This document shows positions 32,684 to 40,958 of a stretch of DNA of 64,000 nucleotides, in pieces. The stretch's first letter is position 1. Each line of letters begins with the position of its first letter. The DNA is taken from positions 62,001-126,000 of IMG/VR virus record IMGVR_UViG_3300042292_001109; one strand, 5' to 3'. Made by a program: the position numbers and the translations under genes. The notes under the pieces are model-generated. The model saw only the letters and a list, made by a program, of their open reading frames with translations, was not told the DNA's origin and made no database searches. This DNA is from a virus.

Positions 32684-33622
32684 ATGCGTGAACATGTACT
32701 TTGGGTTGAAAAATACAGACCAGAAAAAATTGCCGATTGTATTCTTCCTGAATCAATCAAATCAACGTTTCAAGAATTTGTTACTCAAAACAAAATCCCT
32801 CATTTATTAATTGCAGGTTCAGCTGGCGTTGGTAAAACAACTATTGCAAAAGCCTTATGTAAAGAAACAGATTGCGACTATATTGTCATTAATGGTTCTG
32901 ATGAAAATGGTATTGATGTTCTTCGTGGTAAAATTAAAAATTATGCTTCATCAGTTAGTTTATCTGGCGGACGTAAAGTAATTATTATTGATGAAGCAGA
33001 TTATTTAAATGCTAATTCACTACAACCAGCTTTGCGTAATGCAATTGAAGAGTTTTCTCGTAACTGTTCTTTTATATTTACTTGTAACTATAAAAATCGT
33101 ATTATTGAACCGCTACATTCAAGATGTTCAGTTGTTGATGTAAAGATTACAAAAGATGATAAGCAGAAATTAATGGCTCAGTTTTTTAAACGAGTTTGTT
33201 GGATTTTAGATGAAGAAAAAGTTGAATATAACAAAGAAGTTGTAGCTCAGGTTATTGCTAAATATTATCCAGATAATCGTAGAGTTTTAAATGAACTTCA
33301 GCGTTATGCAATGGGTGGTGTTATTGATGCTGGTTTATTATCACAAGTTTCTGATGTAAATTTAACACCATTAATCAAAGGTTTAAAAGAAAAATCATTT
33401 GCTGATGTTAGAAAGTGGGTTGTTGATAACTTAGATAACGATAGTCAAACAATTTATCGCAAGATGTATGATTCAATGTATGATATTTTAAAGCCGAATT
33501 CAATTCCACAGTTAGTATTATTAATTGGTCGTTATCAATATCAAACAGCTTTTGTTATTGATCATGAGATTAATTTAATGGCTTTCTTTACAGAATGTAT
33601 GGTTGACTTAGAATTCAAATAG
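32684..33622 (+). CDS. 44: Clamp loader ATPase subunit gp44
   Basis: The 312-residue AAA+ protein has Walker A G-S-A-G-V-G-K-T (45-52), Walker B I-I-I-D-E-A-D near 104-110, a sensor region F-T-C-N-Y and the S-R-C arginine-finger motif. With gp62 it loads gp45 onto primer-template DNA. Its start V-E-K-Y-R-P is a loader hallmark. Confidence 0.97.
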   Translation: MREHVLWVEKYRPEKIADCILPESIKSTFQEFVTQNKIPHLLIAGSAGVGKTTIAKALCKETDCDYIVINGSDENGIDVLRGKIKNYASSVSLSGGRKVIIIDEADYLNANSLQPALRNAIEEFSRNCSFIFTCNYKNRIIEPLHSRCSVVDVKITKDDKQKLMAQFFKRVCWILDEEKVEYNKEVVAQVIAKYYPDNRRVLNELQRYAMGGVIDAGLLSQVSDVNLTPLIKGLKEKSFADVRKWVVDNLDNDSQTIYRKMYDSMYDILKPNSIPQLVLLIGRYQYQTAFVIDHEINLMAFFTECMVDLEFK

Positions 33623-33629
33623 GTGATTT

Positions 33630-34013
33630 ATGGATTTGTTTAAAGAAGTTTTACCATCATTGCTTCAAACTAAAAAATCTATTATTACATCTGATAACGA
33701 AAAAGAATATGAACCTTATATTGTAAATCGCGCATTAAGCCAACATAATGATTGTTTGTTATATGTAAATGAAATGAATCAGTATTCTGGCTTAGATAAA
33801 AAAATGCAATATGATTTTTATTTGTTTATTTTACATAGCAAAAAACGCCCATTTCAAAAATGGTATAAAGCAAATGAATCAAAAGACATAGCATTAATTA
33901 AAGAGTATTTCGGTTATTCATCAGAAAAAGCCAAAGATGCGTTAAGAATTCTTACGTCTTTGCAGTTGGAAACTATAAGACAAATATTAGACAAAGGCGG
34001 GGTAATTAAATAA
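33630..34013 (+). CDS. 62: Clamp loader small subunit gp62
   Basis: The 127-residue protein directly follows gp44, as in T4, and shows the gp62 core Y-D-F-Y-L-F-I-L-H-S-K-K-R-P-F-x-K-W near residues 60-80. It is shorter than T4 gp62 (187). It completes the gp44/62 loader. Its stop overlaps by eight bases the end of a leftward homing endonuclease gene. Confidence 0.9.
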   Translation: MDLFKEVLPSLLQTKKSIITSDNEKEYEPYIVNRALSQHNDCLLYVNEMNQYSGLDKKMQYDFYLFILHSKKRPFQKWYKANESKDIALIKEYFGYSSEKAKDALRILTSLQLETIRQILDKGGVIK

Positions 34014-34647
34014 TTTTATTACATTTCCATCCTTTGTGATGCTCTCTTAATTTATTGGAAACTTTATACATATTTTGTTCTGAGAGATTATTTTCTTTAC
34101 AAAATTGTTTTAACCCAGTTATAATAAATTTAGTACCTATTGGATTTATTACTTCGTATTGCTTTTCTTTTAGCTTTTTTTGTTGAAGTCTATATGTATT
34201 AGAATTATATTTTGATTTTAAATCTTCCCACTGTTCTTTTTTAATATTAGAACATTTTAAGTTTCTATCTTCATTATAAGGAGAATTATTTTTATTCCAA
34301 TTATATTTTTGTTTTTGTGAAATTTTAATTTTTTGATTTTTTGTAAGAGTTCCGCTATCTAACCCATTTTCCTGGATTAGATTAGCCCACTTATCTGATT
34401 CAACAATATTGTTTTCCGTAGAAAAATGTAACGCAATTTCTTTTATTGATGTATCATAATATAAATCTGAAATCCATAAAGTTTTTACAAATTGTTTGCC
34501 GTGTTTTTTAATATGACTTTTCCATTTTATTCCTGATCCCAAATATGTGCGTGGATCTTTAGTTGTCTTACCGAAATATTTTAATCCGGTAATGGAATGT
34601 TGTTTAATATAAAGATATGTTGGTTTGATGGGTGAATATATATTCAT
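34006..34647 (-). CDS. GIY-YIG homing endonuclease
   Basis: The 213-residue protein begins with a GIY-YIG nuclease core: T-Y-L-Y-I-K-Q-H, then L-K-Y-F-G-K-T-T and Y-L-G-S-G-x-x-W. The C-terminal 50 residues, K-Q-F-C-K-E-N-N-L then H-K-G-W-K-C, resemble a NUMOD1/helix-turn-helix DNA-binding unit. It runs against its neighbours between gp62 and regA, with a leader hairpin and a late-type promoter upstream. It is a likely mobile gene targeting the clamp-loader/regA region of related phages. Confidence 0.85.
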   Translation of the reverse strand: MNIYSPIKPTYLYIKQHSITGLKYFGKTTKDPRTYLGSGIKWKSHIKKHGKQFVKTLWISDLYYDTSIKEIALHFSTENNIVESDKWANLIQENGLDSGTLTKNQKIKISQKQKYNWNKNNSPYNEDRNLKCSNIKKEQWEDLKSKYNSNTYRLQQKKLKEKQYEVINPIGTKFIITGLKQFCKENNLSEQNMYKVSNKLREHHKGWKCNKII

Positions 34648-34674
34648 GCTGATTGTTCCTTAATAACAGTTAGT

Positions 34675-34704
34675 GTAAGTGGATGTTAGCGCATCGCGAC
34701 TTAC
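34675..34704. promoter_or_regulatory. Leader hairpin of homing endonuclease 2 (paired with a copy at 24299)
   Basis: Outer stem GTAAGT/ACTTAC around an 18-base interior beginning GGAT and ending ATCGCG. The inner part pairs GATG with CATC. Compared with the element at 24299-24328, stem bases differ but pairing is kept. It lies 28 bases ahead of the endonuclease start on -. Confidence 0.6.
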
Positions 34705-34707
34705 AAA

Positions 34708-34719
34708 TATTTATAAATA
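34708..34719. promoter_or_regulatory. Divergent overlapping late promoters
   Basis: TATTTATAAATA reads as TATAAATA on + (34712-34719, toward regA) and on - (34715-34708, toward homing endonuclease 2). The two boxes overlap by four bases in an AT palindrome. Confidence 0.65.
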
Positions 34720-34758
34720 TATTATTATGATAATTTTGAATAAATAGGAAATATAAAA

Positions 34759-35160
34759 ATGAGTGACATTTTTAATGGATATGGCGTTGAGGTATTTATT
34801 GATGAGAATAATTTTTTAAAAATTAAAGAAACGTTATCTAGAATTGGCGTATTATCTAAAAAAGATAAAACTTTATATCAATCATGTCATATCTTACATA
34901 AACAAGGTAGATATGTAATTATCCATTTTAAAGAATTATTTGGTCTGGATAACAAATCTCATGAAATTAGTGAAAATGATATTGCTAGAAGAAATACTAT
35001 TGTAAACCTTTTAAGGGATTGGGAACTATTGGAAATTAGACATGAAGATGAATGTAAATCTCCATTAGTTCCAATTAGTCAAATTAAAATTTTATCGTAT
35101 AAAGAAAAAGATGAATATAATTTGGTTAGTAAATATAACATCGGCAAAGTTAAAAAATAA
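34759..35160 (+). CDS. regA: Translational repressor RegA
   Basis: The 133-residue protein matches T4 RegA (122 residues), which binds start regions of early mRNAs to repress translation. Typical segments are V-F-I-D-E-N-N-F-L-K-I-K-E-T-L-S-R-I-G and Y-V-I-I-H-F-K-E-L-F. It is in the T4 order gp62-regA-gp43, here with PAAR, hsp20 and small genes in between. Its stop overlaps the next start (TAATG). Confidence 0.93.
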   Translation: MSDIFNGYGVEVFIDENNFLKIKETLSRIGVLSKKDKTLYQSCHILHKQGRYVIIHFKELFGLDNKSHEISENDIARRNTIVNLLRDWELLEIRHEDECKSPLVPISQIKILSYKEKDEYNLVSKYNIGKVKK

Positions 35161-35423
35161 TGCCTGGAGTTACTAGAAAAGGTACGGATTCAGCTGGAGG
35201 TAAATTAGCTGCTGGATCCGGTGATGTATTTGTTAATGGAGCTGCAGCTGTTAGAAAAGGTGATGCAGTTACAGGTCATGGGGTCGCCCCTCATGATTCC
35301 CCAACTATGGCTGCTGGTTCTGGTTCAGTATTTGTTAATGGCATTGCAGTTTGTCGAGCTGGCGATGCCGCTACTTGTGGCCATTCAGCGTCAGGGTCGG
35401 GAGACGTTTTTGCTGGTGGCTAA
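35160..35423 (+). CDS. PAAR-domain spike-tip protein (gp5.4-like)
   Basis: The 87-residue glycine-rich protein is a PAAR repeat protein, with K-G-D-A-V-T-G-H near residues 33-40 and A-G-D-A-A-T-C-G-H near 67-75 in a repeated S-G-x-V-F-V-N-G frame. Histidines and a cysteine suit metal binding at the needle tip. In T4 the PAAR protein gp5.4 sharpens the gp5 spike that pierces the envelope. It overlaps the regA stop by one base and may use the late promoter before regA. Confidence 0.9.
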   Translation: MPGVTRKGTDSAGGKLAAGSGDVFVNGAAAVRKGDAVTGHGVAPHDSPTMAAGSGSVFVNGIAVCRAGDAATCGHSASGSGDVFAGG

Positions 35424-35432
35424 ATAGTTTTG

Positions 35433-35447
35433 CGAGAATGGTTCTCG
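35433..35447 (+). other. Small hairpin between the PAAR and hsp20 genes
   Basis: CGAGAA-tgg-TTCTCG, followed at 35457-35473 by GACC...GGTC around a CTTCGG loop. There is no T run, so mRNA processing or stability is more likely than termination. Confidence 0.4.
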
Positions 35448-35504
35448 TAGAAAAATGACCTGCTTCGGGGGTCGAAATTAAATCTTGCTTTTAAGGAGAA
35501 AAAT

Positions 35505-35933
35505 ATGTACGCTAAAGACTTAACTACTTTTAGAACAATTCATAATTCAGCATTAATTGGTTTTGACGAATTATTTCGTAGAATCACTGAATTGGAAAAG
35601 CCTCAAACTGGTTTTCCTCCATATGATATTATCAAACAGTCTGAAGAGAAGTTTGTTATCAAAATGGCAGTTGCTGGATATACAAAAGATCAAATCTCAG
35701 TTACTTTAGATACAGGTAAACTTGTTGTTACAGGTAAAATTAAACCAGATGAATCTAAAAAAGATTCGGAATTCTTATATAAAGGAATTGCTGAAAGAGA
35801 TTTTACTAGAACATTTACCATAGCTGATACAGTTGAAGTCGATAAAGTATCATTATCCGATGGTATGTTATATGTATCGCTAAGAAATGTAATACCAGAT
35901 AATAAAAAGCCTAAAATATTTCAAATAGAATAA
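35505..35933 (+). CDS. Small heat-shock protein Hsp20 (IbpA-like)
   Basis: The 142-residue protein has an alpha-crystallin domain (about residues 35-130): Y-D-I-I-K, F-V-I-K-M-A-V-A-G-Y, G-K-L-V-V-T-G-K and a C-terminal L-S-D-G-M-L-Y-V-S-L. The N-terminus resembles bacterial IbpA/B. It holds unfolding proteins in solution, perhaps during capsid assembly. Location between regA and gp43 is shared with cyano-type T4 phages. A strong AAGGAG site precedes it and a terminator follows. Confidence 0.93.
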   Translation: MYAKDLTTFRTIHNSALIGFDELFRRITELEKPQTGFPPYDIIKQSEEKFVIKMAVAGYTKDQISVTLDTGKLVVTGKIKPDESKKDSEFLYKGIAERDFTRTFTIADTVEVDKVSLSDGMLYVSLRNVIPDNKKPKIFQIE

Positions 35934-35951
35934 TTAGGTTTTATAACTATA

Positions 35952-35985
35952 GGGGCAATCAGAAATGGTTGCCCCTTTTTTTTTT
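35952..35985 (+). terminator. Strong intrinsic terminator after hsp20
   Basis: GGGGCAA and TTGCCCC with a 10-base loop, followed by ten T. Confidence 0.95.
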
Positions 35986-35987
35986 GC

Positions 35988-36016
35988 TTGACAAAAAACA
36001 ACTTATATAGTATAAT
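35988..36016 (+). promoter_or_regulatory. Near-consensus host-type promoter of the dCMP deaminase-gp43 operon
   Basis: TTGACA, a 17-base spacer, TATAAT. It starts two bases after the T run of the terminator. Predicted start is about 23 bases before the gene at 36046, which has an AGGAGG site. Confidence 0.9.
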
Positions 36017-36045
36017 ATTATTATAGTTTAAATGTAGGAGGTATT

Positions 36046-36318
36046 ATGTCTTATAGCCGTTGGTCTTGTTCAGATTGGTATGCATTTCATACAACTGAAT
36101 CCGGTGAAACAAAAGAAACTCAAAAGTTAGCTTTATGGTATGCTGGAGCTGACGAAAATCCAATTTATACATATGAAGAATTAAAAACAATTACTCCCGA
36201 GATAATTAGATCAAGGTGCGATATGGAAATTAGCGAAAGTAATATGGAAGAAGCACTTTATATTATAAAGCAATTTATATTTGATATTGATGATGAATTT
36301 AATCCTGATAAAAAATGA
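36046..36318 (+). CDS. Hypothetical protein
   Basis: The 90-residue acidic protein is first in the operon leading to DNA polymerase, behind a near-consensus promoter and a full AGGAGG ribosome site, so it should be well expressed early. It is rich in Trp and Tyr at the start (S-R-W-S-C-S-D-W-Y-A-F-H). No family recognised. It overlaps dCMP deaminase by four bases. Confidence 0.75.
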   Translation: MSYSRWSCSDWYAFHTTESGETKETQKLALWYAGADENPIYTYEELKTITPEIIRSRCDMEISESNMEEALYIIKQFIFDIDDEFNPDKK

Positions 36319-36827
36319 AAGAAAAATTTGTTAAATACTTTATGGATGTCGCCGAGAGAACTGCTCAGTTGTCCTATGCGACTCGTTTACAAGTTGGTAC
36401 GGTCATAGTAAAGAATAATCGTATCATTAGCTGTGGGTACAATGGAATGCCTGCAGGGTGGACGCCTAATGATTGTGAATATCCAGTTTCTATTGATAAT
36501 GTTGAATTTTCAAAATTACCTATTGACGAACAAGCTAGATTCACGTATAATTCCAATAAAAATGCATGGGAAGGGTTAAAAACTTATGATGAGTTAATTC
36601 ATTCTGAGGCAAATGCAATTAGTCAACTAGCGCGTTCAACAGAATCTGGTATAGATGCAACAATTATTTGTACTCATAGCCCTTGTTTACAGTGTGCAAA
36701 AATTATATACAGTTCTGGTATAAAAACATTATATTATAAAAACGAATATCGTTCATCCGCAGGTATTCGTTTTCTTGAAAAATGCGGTGTTAAAATCTAT
36801 AAAATTGAGGAAGAAAATGACAGTTAA
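36315..36827 (+). CDS. cd: dCMP deaminase
   Basis: The 170-residue zinc enzyme converts dCMP to dUMP for thymidylate synthesis. The zinc site is H-S-E-A-N-A near residue 96 and P-C-L-Q-C near 122; T-V-I-V-K-N-N-R-I-I-S-x-G-Y-N-G is the substrate region. T4 has the same enzyme. The window also encodes ThyX and ribonucleotide reductase, which together supply dTTP. Confidence 0.94.
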   Translation: MKEKFVKYFMDVAERTAQLSYATRLQVGTVIVKNNRIISCGYNGMPAGWTPNDCEYPVSIDNVEFSKLPIDEQARFTYNSNKNAWEGLKTYDELIHSEANAISQLARSTESGIDATIICTHSPCLQCAKIIYSSGIKTLYYKNEYRSSAGIRFLEKCGVKIYKIEEENDS

Positions 36828-37140
36828 ACAATTTAAATTATTGTCTGGCGAAACAGTTTTAGGTACATATCTTGGTCCATGTGAAACGCGACCTGAGTGT
36901 GATTTGTTCGAGGATACAATTCAATTAGTTATTGCTGATTCGCTGGAAAACCCAAAAGAACAATCAGTAGGATTTGCTCCTTTTCCAGAATATAATAACC
37001 CGAAAAATAAAAATAAGATTGAAATTAATAAAAATCTAGTTGTATTTTATATTGAACCAGACGAACAATTTGTTGAACAATATAATAAAATTTTTGGTAA
37101 AATCTTAACTGCGCCACAAAAAATCTTTACAGGAAAATAA
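36817..37140 (+). CDS. Sm-like small protein
   Basis: The 107-residue protein starts K-Q-F-K-L-L-S-G-E-T-V-L-G-T-Y, the Sm-like pattern also found at 22211. I choose the ATG at 36817, which has GAGGAAG ahead of it and overlaps the deaminase by 11 bases. Immediately followed by gp43 with no gap. Function unknown; RNA binding is a guess from fold pattern. Confidence 0.7.
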   Translation: MTVKQFKLLSGETVLGTYLGPCETRPECDLFEDTIQLVIADSLENPKEQSVGFAPFPEYNNPKNKNKIEINKNLVVFYIEPDEQFVEQYNKIFGKILTAPQKIFTGK

Positions 37141-39657
37141 ATGTCAAAATTCTACACTGACGTATCTATATTAGGGAATAGTATTTTATATAAAGGGATT
37201 GAGGATGGTAAGCGAGTTCAGTTTAAATATGAATATTCGCCTAAAGTTTATGTTAAATCAAATAAACAAAGTGATTGGAAAAATCTTTTCGGTCAATATG
37301 TTGAAGAAATCCAACCTGGAGATATTAAAGAAACTCGCGATTTTATTAAAAGATACGAAGATGTAGATAATTTTGAAATTTATGGTGATATCGGTTTCGA
37401 TGTTCAATTTATCTCTGATCAATTTCCAAAAGTTATTGATTGGGATATAGAATTCATTAATTCTTATGTATTGGATATCGAAACTTCAACTGAAAATTCC
37501 GGTTTTCCTTCGCCTGATGTTGCAGCAGAGGAAGTTCTTCTTATTACCATGAAAAACATGAAAACAAAACGCAGTACAACTTTTATGTCTAGAGAATATA
37601 CTGGAGATAAAAAAGAAAACTGTGAGTTTATTTTGTGTGATGATGAGTATTCTTTATTAAATCGTTTTGTTGATTTCTGGAAACGTAGTGATATCGATAT
37701 TATTACAGGTTGGAACGTAGAAGGGTTCGATATAAAATATCTGGTTAATCGTATTACAAAAATAGTTAGCGAAGATAGAGTTCGCGAATTAAGTCCATGG
37801 AACCGTATTAAAGAACGTAAAACAAAGGATGATTTTGGTAAACCAACAACTTTATTTGAAATTGTCGGAGTTAACGTCATTGATTTTAGAGATCTTTATA
37901 AAAAATACGGTCAGAAAAAGCCAGAAAACTTGCGCCTAGAAACAGTTGCTCAACTAGTATTAGGTCATGGTAAATTAGACCATAGTGAATTTGATACATT
38001 TAAAGATTTCTATACCAATGGTTGGAATAAGTTTGTTGACTATAACATTATCGACTGTGATAGAGTTGATGAGTTAGAAGATACAGAAAAACTTATTGAT
38101 TTATGTTTAACTATGAGTTATCTGGCTAAGATTAATTATGGTGATATTTATAGTCAGATTAGAATGTGGGATGCAATTATTTTTAATCATTTAAAAGCCA
38201 ATAAAATAGTAATTCCGCCTAGATCTAAAAATAGTAAAAGCGAACAGTTTGAAGGTGCATACGTTCGCGAACCAGTTCCTGGATTTTATCGCGATATTGC
38301 TAGTTTCGATGCCACTAGTTTGTATCCAAGTATTTTACAAACATGGAATATTTCGTTGGAAACTTTTACTGGTATGTTTGATGGTAATATTACAACTAAA
38401 GGTTTATTAGATAAAGAATATACTTTTCCAGAAGAATATGCTGTTGCAGCTAATGGAGCTATGTATCGTAAAGATAAAGTTGGTATGATTCCTGAGTTGA
38501 TTGACGTTTATATGAAAAAACGTAAAGAAGCAAAATCAACAATGTTAAAATATGAATCTGAGTTAGAAGCCTTAAAATCTAATAAAGATTATGATAAAAA
38601 AGAATACAAACGAATTTCAAATTTAATTTCCAAGTTTAATAATGAGCAGATGGCATTTAAAATTGCTATGAACAGTTTGTATGGAGCTTTGGGTAATGCG
38701 TTTTTTAGATATTACACCTTAGAAAATGCTAGAGCTGTAACTTTATCTGGTCAATACATTATTATTTCCGTTGGTGAATTTGTTAAATTAAAATTAGATA
38801 AAATGTTTAAAGCTGATTATCCATGGGTAATTTATCAAGATACAGATTCAATTTATCTTTCGTTAGAACCTATTGTTAATAAATTTTATTCTGATAAAGA
38901 ATTTAAAGAAATTGTTCCTGTTTTAAGTAAAATTTGTAAAGAAAAGATTGATCCAATTATTAATGAATGTTGTGATGATTTGCAAGCCTATACTCATGTA
39001 AAACGTAACTGTATTTCATTTAAACTTGAGGGTATTAGTTCTAATGGTTTTTGGACTGGTAAAAAACGATATGCATTAAATGTGTATGAAAATGAAGGTG
39101 TTGTTTATAACGAACCTAAGATAAAAATTATGGGTCTTGAAGTTGTTAAATCTTCAACTCCATTAGTTATTCGCGATAAACTTCGTAGTTCAGTTGGTTT
39201 GATTTTAAACGGAACTGAAGGTGATATTCAAGATTTTGTAGCTGCGGTTAAATCTAAGTTTAAAAATTATTCTGTTGAAGAGATTGCGTTTCCTCGTGGA
39301 GTAAATGGTATTGAAAAGTATTCTGATTCAGAAACGATTTATGGTAATAAATGCCCGATTCATACTAAAGGATCGATACTATATAACAATAAACTTCGTG
39401 AAATGGGTCTTCAGAATAGATATGAAATGATTGGTGAAGGTGCGCATATTAAATTTTGTTATTTAAAATTACCTAATCCATTAAAACATGAAGTAATTTC
39501 ATTTCCAGTTTCAATTCCACCTGAGTTTGATTTAGAACAATATGTAGATTACGATAAACAGTATGAAAAAACTTTCTTGGATCCATTAAATGGTATGTTA
39601 CAAGCCGTTGGTTGGTCGCATGAAAGAAGAAATTGTATTGATGACTTTTTTGCTTAA
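37141..39657 (+). CDS. 43: DNA polymerase gp43 (family B)
   Basis: The 838-residue replicative polymerase has the exonuclease motif L-D-I-E-T (Asp112, Glu114, as numbered in T4), polymerase motif A D-A-T-S-L-Y-P-S near residues 390-398, motif B K-I-A-M-N-S-L-Y-G-A near 505-515 and motif C Y-Q-D-T-D-S near 563-568. It ends N-C-I-D-D-F-F-A, a likely clamp-binding tail. T4 gp43 is about 60 residues longer. Confidence 0.97.
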   Translation: MSKFYTDVSILGNSILYKGIEDGKRVQFKYEYSPKVYVKSNKQSDWKNLFGQYVEEIQPGDIKETRDFIKRYEDVDNFEIYGDIGFDVQFISDQFPKVIDWDIEFINSYVLDIETSTENSGFPSPDVAAEEVLLITMKNMKTKRSTTFMSREYTGDKKENCEFILCDDEYSLLNRFVDFWKRSDIDIITGWNVEGFDIKYLVNRITKIVSEDRVRELSPWNRIKERKTKDDFGKPTTLFEIVGVNVIDFRDLYKKYGQKKPENLRLETVAQLVLGHGKLDHSEFDTFKDFYTNGWNKFVDYNIIDCDRVDELEDTEKLIDLCLTMSYLAKINYGDIYSQIRMWDAIIFNHLKANKIVIPPRSKNSKSEQFEGAYVREPVPGFYRDIASFDATSLYPSILQTWNISLETFTGMFDGNITTKGLLDKEYTFPEEYAVAANGAMYRKDKVGMIPELIDVYMKKRKEAKSTMLKYESELEALKSNKDYDKKEYKRISNLISKFNNEQMAFKIAMNSLYGALGNAFFRYYTLENARAVTLSGQYIIISVGEFVKLKLDKMFKADYPWVIYQDTDSIYLSLEPIVNKFYSDKEFKEIVPVLSKICKEKIDPIINECCDDLQAYTHVKRNCISFKLEGISSNGFWTGKKRYALNVYENEGVVYNEPKIKIMGLEVVKSSTPLVIRDKLRSSVGLILNGTEGDIQDFVAAVKSKFKNYSVEEIAFPRGVNGIEKYSDSETIYGNKCPIHTKGSILYNNKLREMGLQNRYEMIGEGAHIKFCYLKLPNPLKHEVISFPVSIPPEFDLEQYVDYDKQYEKTFLDPLNGMLQAVGWSHERRNCIDDFFA

Positions 39658-39670
39658 AGGAAAATAAAAT

Positions 39671-40753
39671 ATGAGTTTGTTAGATAAAATTAAAAAGAAT
39701 AGTACAATTAAAGAAACTTCGGTTCTTTCTAAATCAAAATTCTTTGTTGATAAAGATATGATTCAAACGCCAATTCCAATTATTAACGTGGCGTTATCAG
39801 GATCTTTAGATGGTGGGTTTACTCCTGGATTTACAATGTGGGCTGGTCCAAGTAAACATTTTAAAACTGCATTTAGTTTATTAATGGCTAAATCGTATAT
39901 GGATAAATATCCAGAATCAGTTTTGTTATTTTATGATTCAGAGTTTGGTACGCCGCAATCATATTTCCAATCTTTTGGTATTGATATGGATAGAGTGATC
40001 CACACTCCTCTTAAAAACGTCGAAGAATTGAAGTTTGATATAATGAATCAGATTGATAATATTGTCCGTGGAGATCGAATTCTTATCCTTATAGACTCTA
40101 TTGGTAATTTGGCTAGTAAGAAAGAAGTTGATGATGCCTTAGATGGTAAATCAACAGCTGATATGACTAGAGCTAAACAGTTAAAATCTTTGTTTAGAAT
40201 GATTACACCTCATTTAATGTTAAAAGATATTCCATTGGTAGCTGTTAATCATACCTATAAAACTATGGAACTTTATGCAAAAGATGTTGTTGGTGGCGGT
40301 ACTGGTTCATATTATGCAGCTGATAACATTTATATTTTAGGTCGTCAGCAAGAAAAAGAAGGAACTGAAGTAATTGGATATAACTTTATTATTAACGTTG
40401 AGAAATCTCGATATACCAAAGAGAAATCTAAAATTCCAGTTTGCGTAAGTTTTAAAGGTGGTATTAGTAAATGGTCTGGTTTAATTGATTTAGCATTAGA
40501 ATCTGGTATCGTTATTAAACCGAGTAATGGTTGGTATCAAAAAGTTAATTTAGCAACTGGTGAACTTTTAGAGAAAAAATATCGATTAAAAGAAACTGAA
40601 TCTGCTGAATTTTGGGATCCTATTTTGGAAAGCACTCAATTTAAAGCATTTATTGAAAGTAAATATAAAGTATCTCATGGAGATATTTTTGGTAATGATA
40701 TTGATGAAGATATTGATGCTGTATTTGCTGATGAGGAATTGGAAGATGCATAG
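39671..40753 (+). CDS. uvsX: RecA-like recombinase UvsX
   Basis: The 360-residue protein has the UvsX form of Walker A, G-P-S-K-H-F-K-T (59-66), a Walker B-like L-I-L-I-D-S near residue 140, and the G-G-G-T-G-S-Y-Y-A loop that binds DNA. Its C-terminus is strongly acidic. UvsX performs strand invasion with UvsY and gp32. Confidence 0.96.
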   Translation: MSLLDKIKKNSTIKETSVLSKSKFFVDKDMIQTPIPIINVALSGSLDGGFTPGFTMWAGPSKHFKTAFSLLMAKSYMDKYPESVLLFYDSEFGTPQSYFQSFGIDMDRVIHTPLKNVEELKFDIMNQIDNIVRGDRILILIDSIGNLASKKEVDDALDGKSTADMTRAKQLKSLFRMITPHLMLKDIPLVAVNHTYKTMELYAKDVVGGGTGSYYAADNIYILGRQQEKEGTEVIGYNFIINVEKSRYTKEKSKIPVCVSFKGGISKWSGLIDLALESGIVIKPSNGWYQKVNLATGELLEKKYRLKETESAEFWDPILESTQFKAFIESKYKVSHGDIFGNDIDEDIDAVFADEELEDA

Positions 40754-40949
40754 ATTAACTAGAATTGATATTAATGATATTTTTTATGTAACGCTTATTA
40801 TTAGTTTTCTTTGTTGGACAATAGCATCTTGGTTTACTCATATTATAGTTTGTATTAACAATAAAGAATGGTTATTTTTAATTGCCGGAGCCATTATGGC
40901 TCCAATTGCGTGGGTTCATGGAACTGGCGTTTGGTTTAATTTCTGGTAG
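40746..40949 (+). CDS. Small two-helix membrane protein
   Basis: The 67-residue protein has two hydrophobic segments (about residues 12-34 and 40-60) joined by a short basic loop. It overlaps the uvsX stop by eight bases and has GAGGAATTGG ahead of the ATG. Similar small membrane proteins sit after uvsX in related phages. Function unknown. Confidence 0.72.
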   Translation: MHRLTRIDINDIFYVTLIISFLCWTIASWFTHIIVCINNKEWLFLIAGAIMAPIAWVHGTGVWFNFW

Positions 40950-40958
40950 GAGAAAAAA

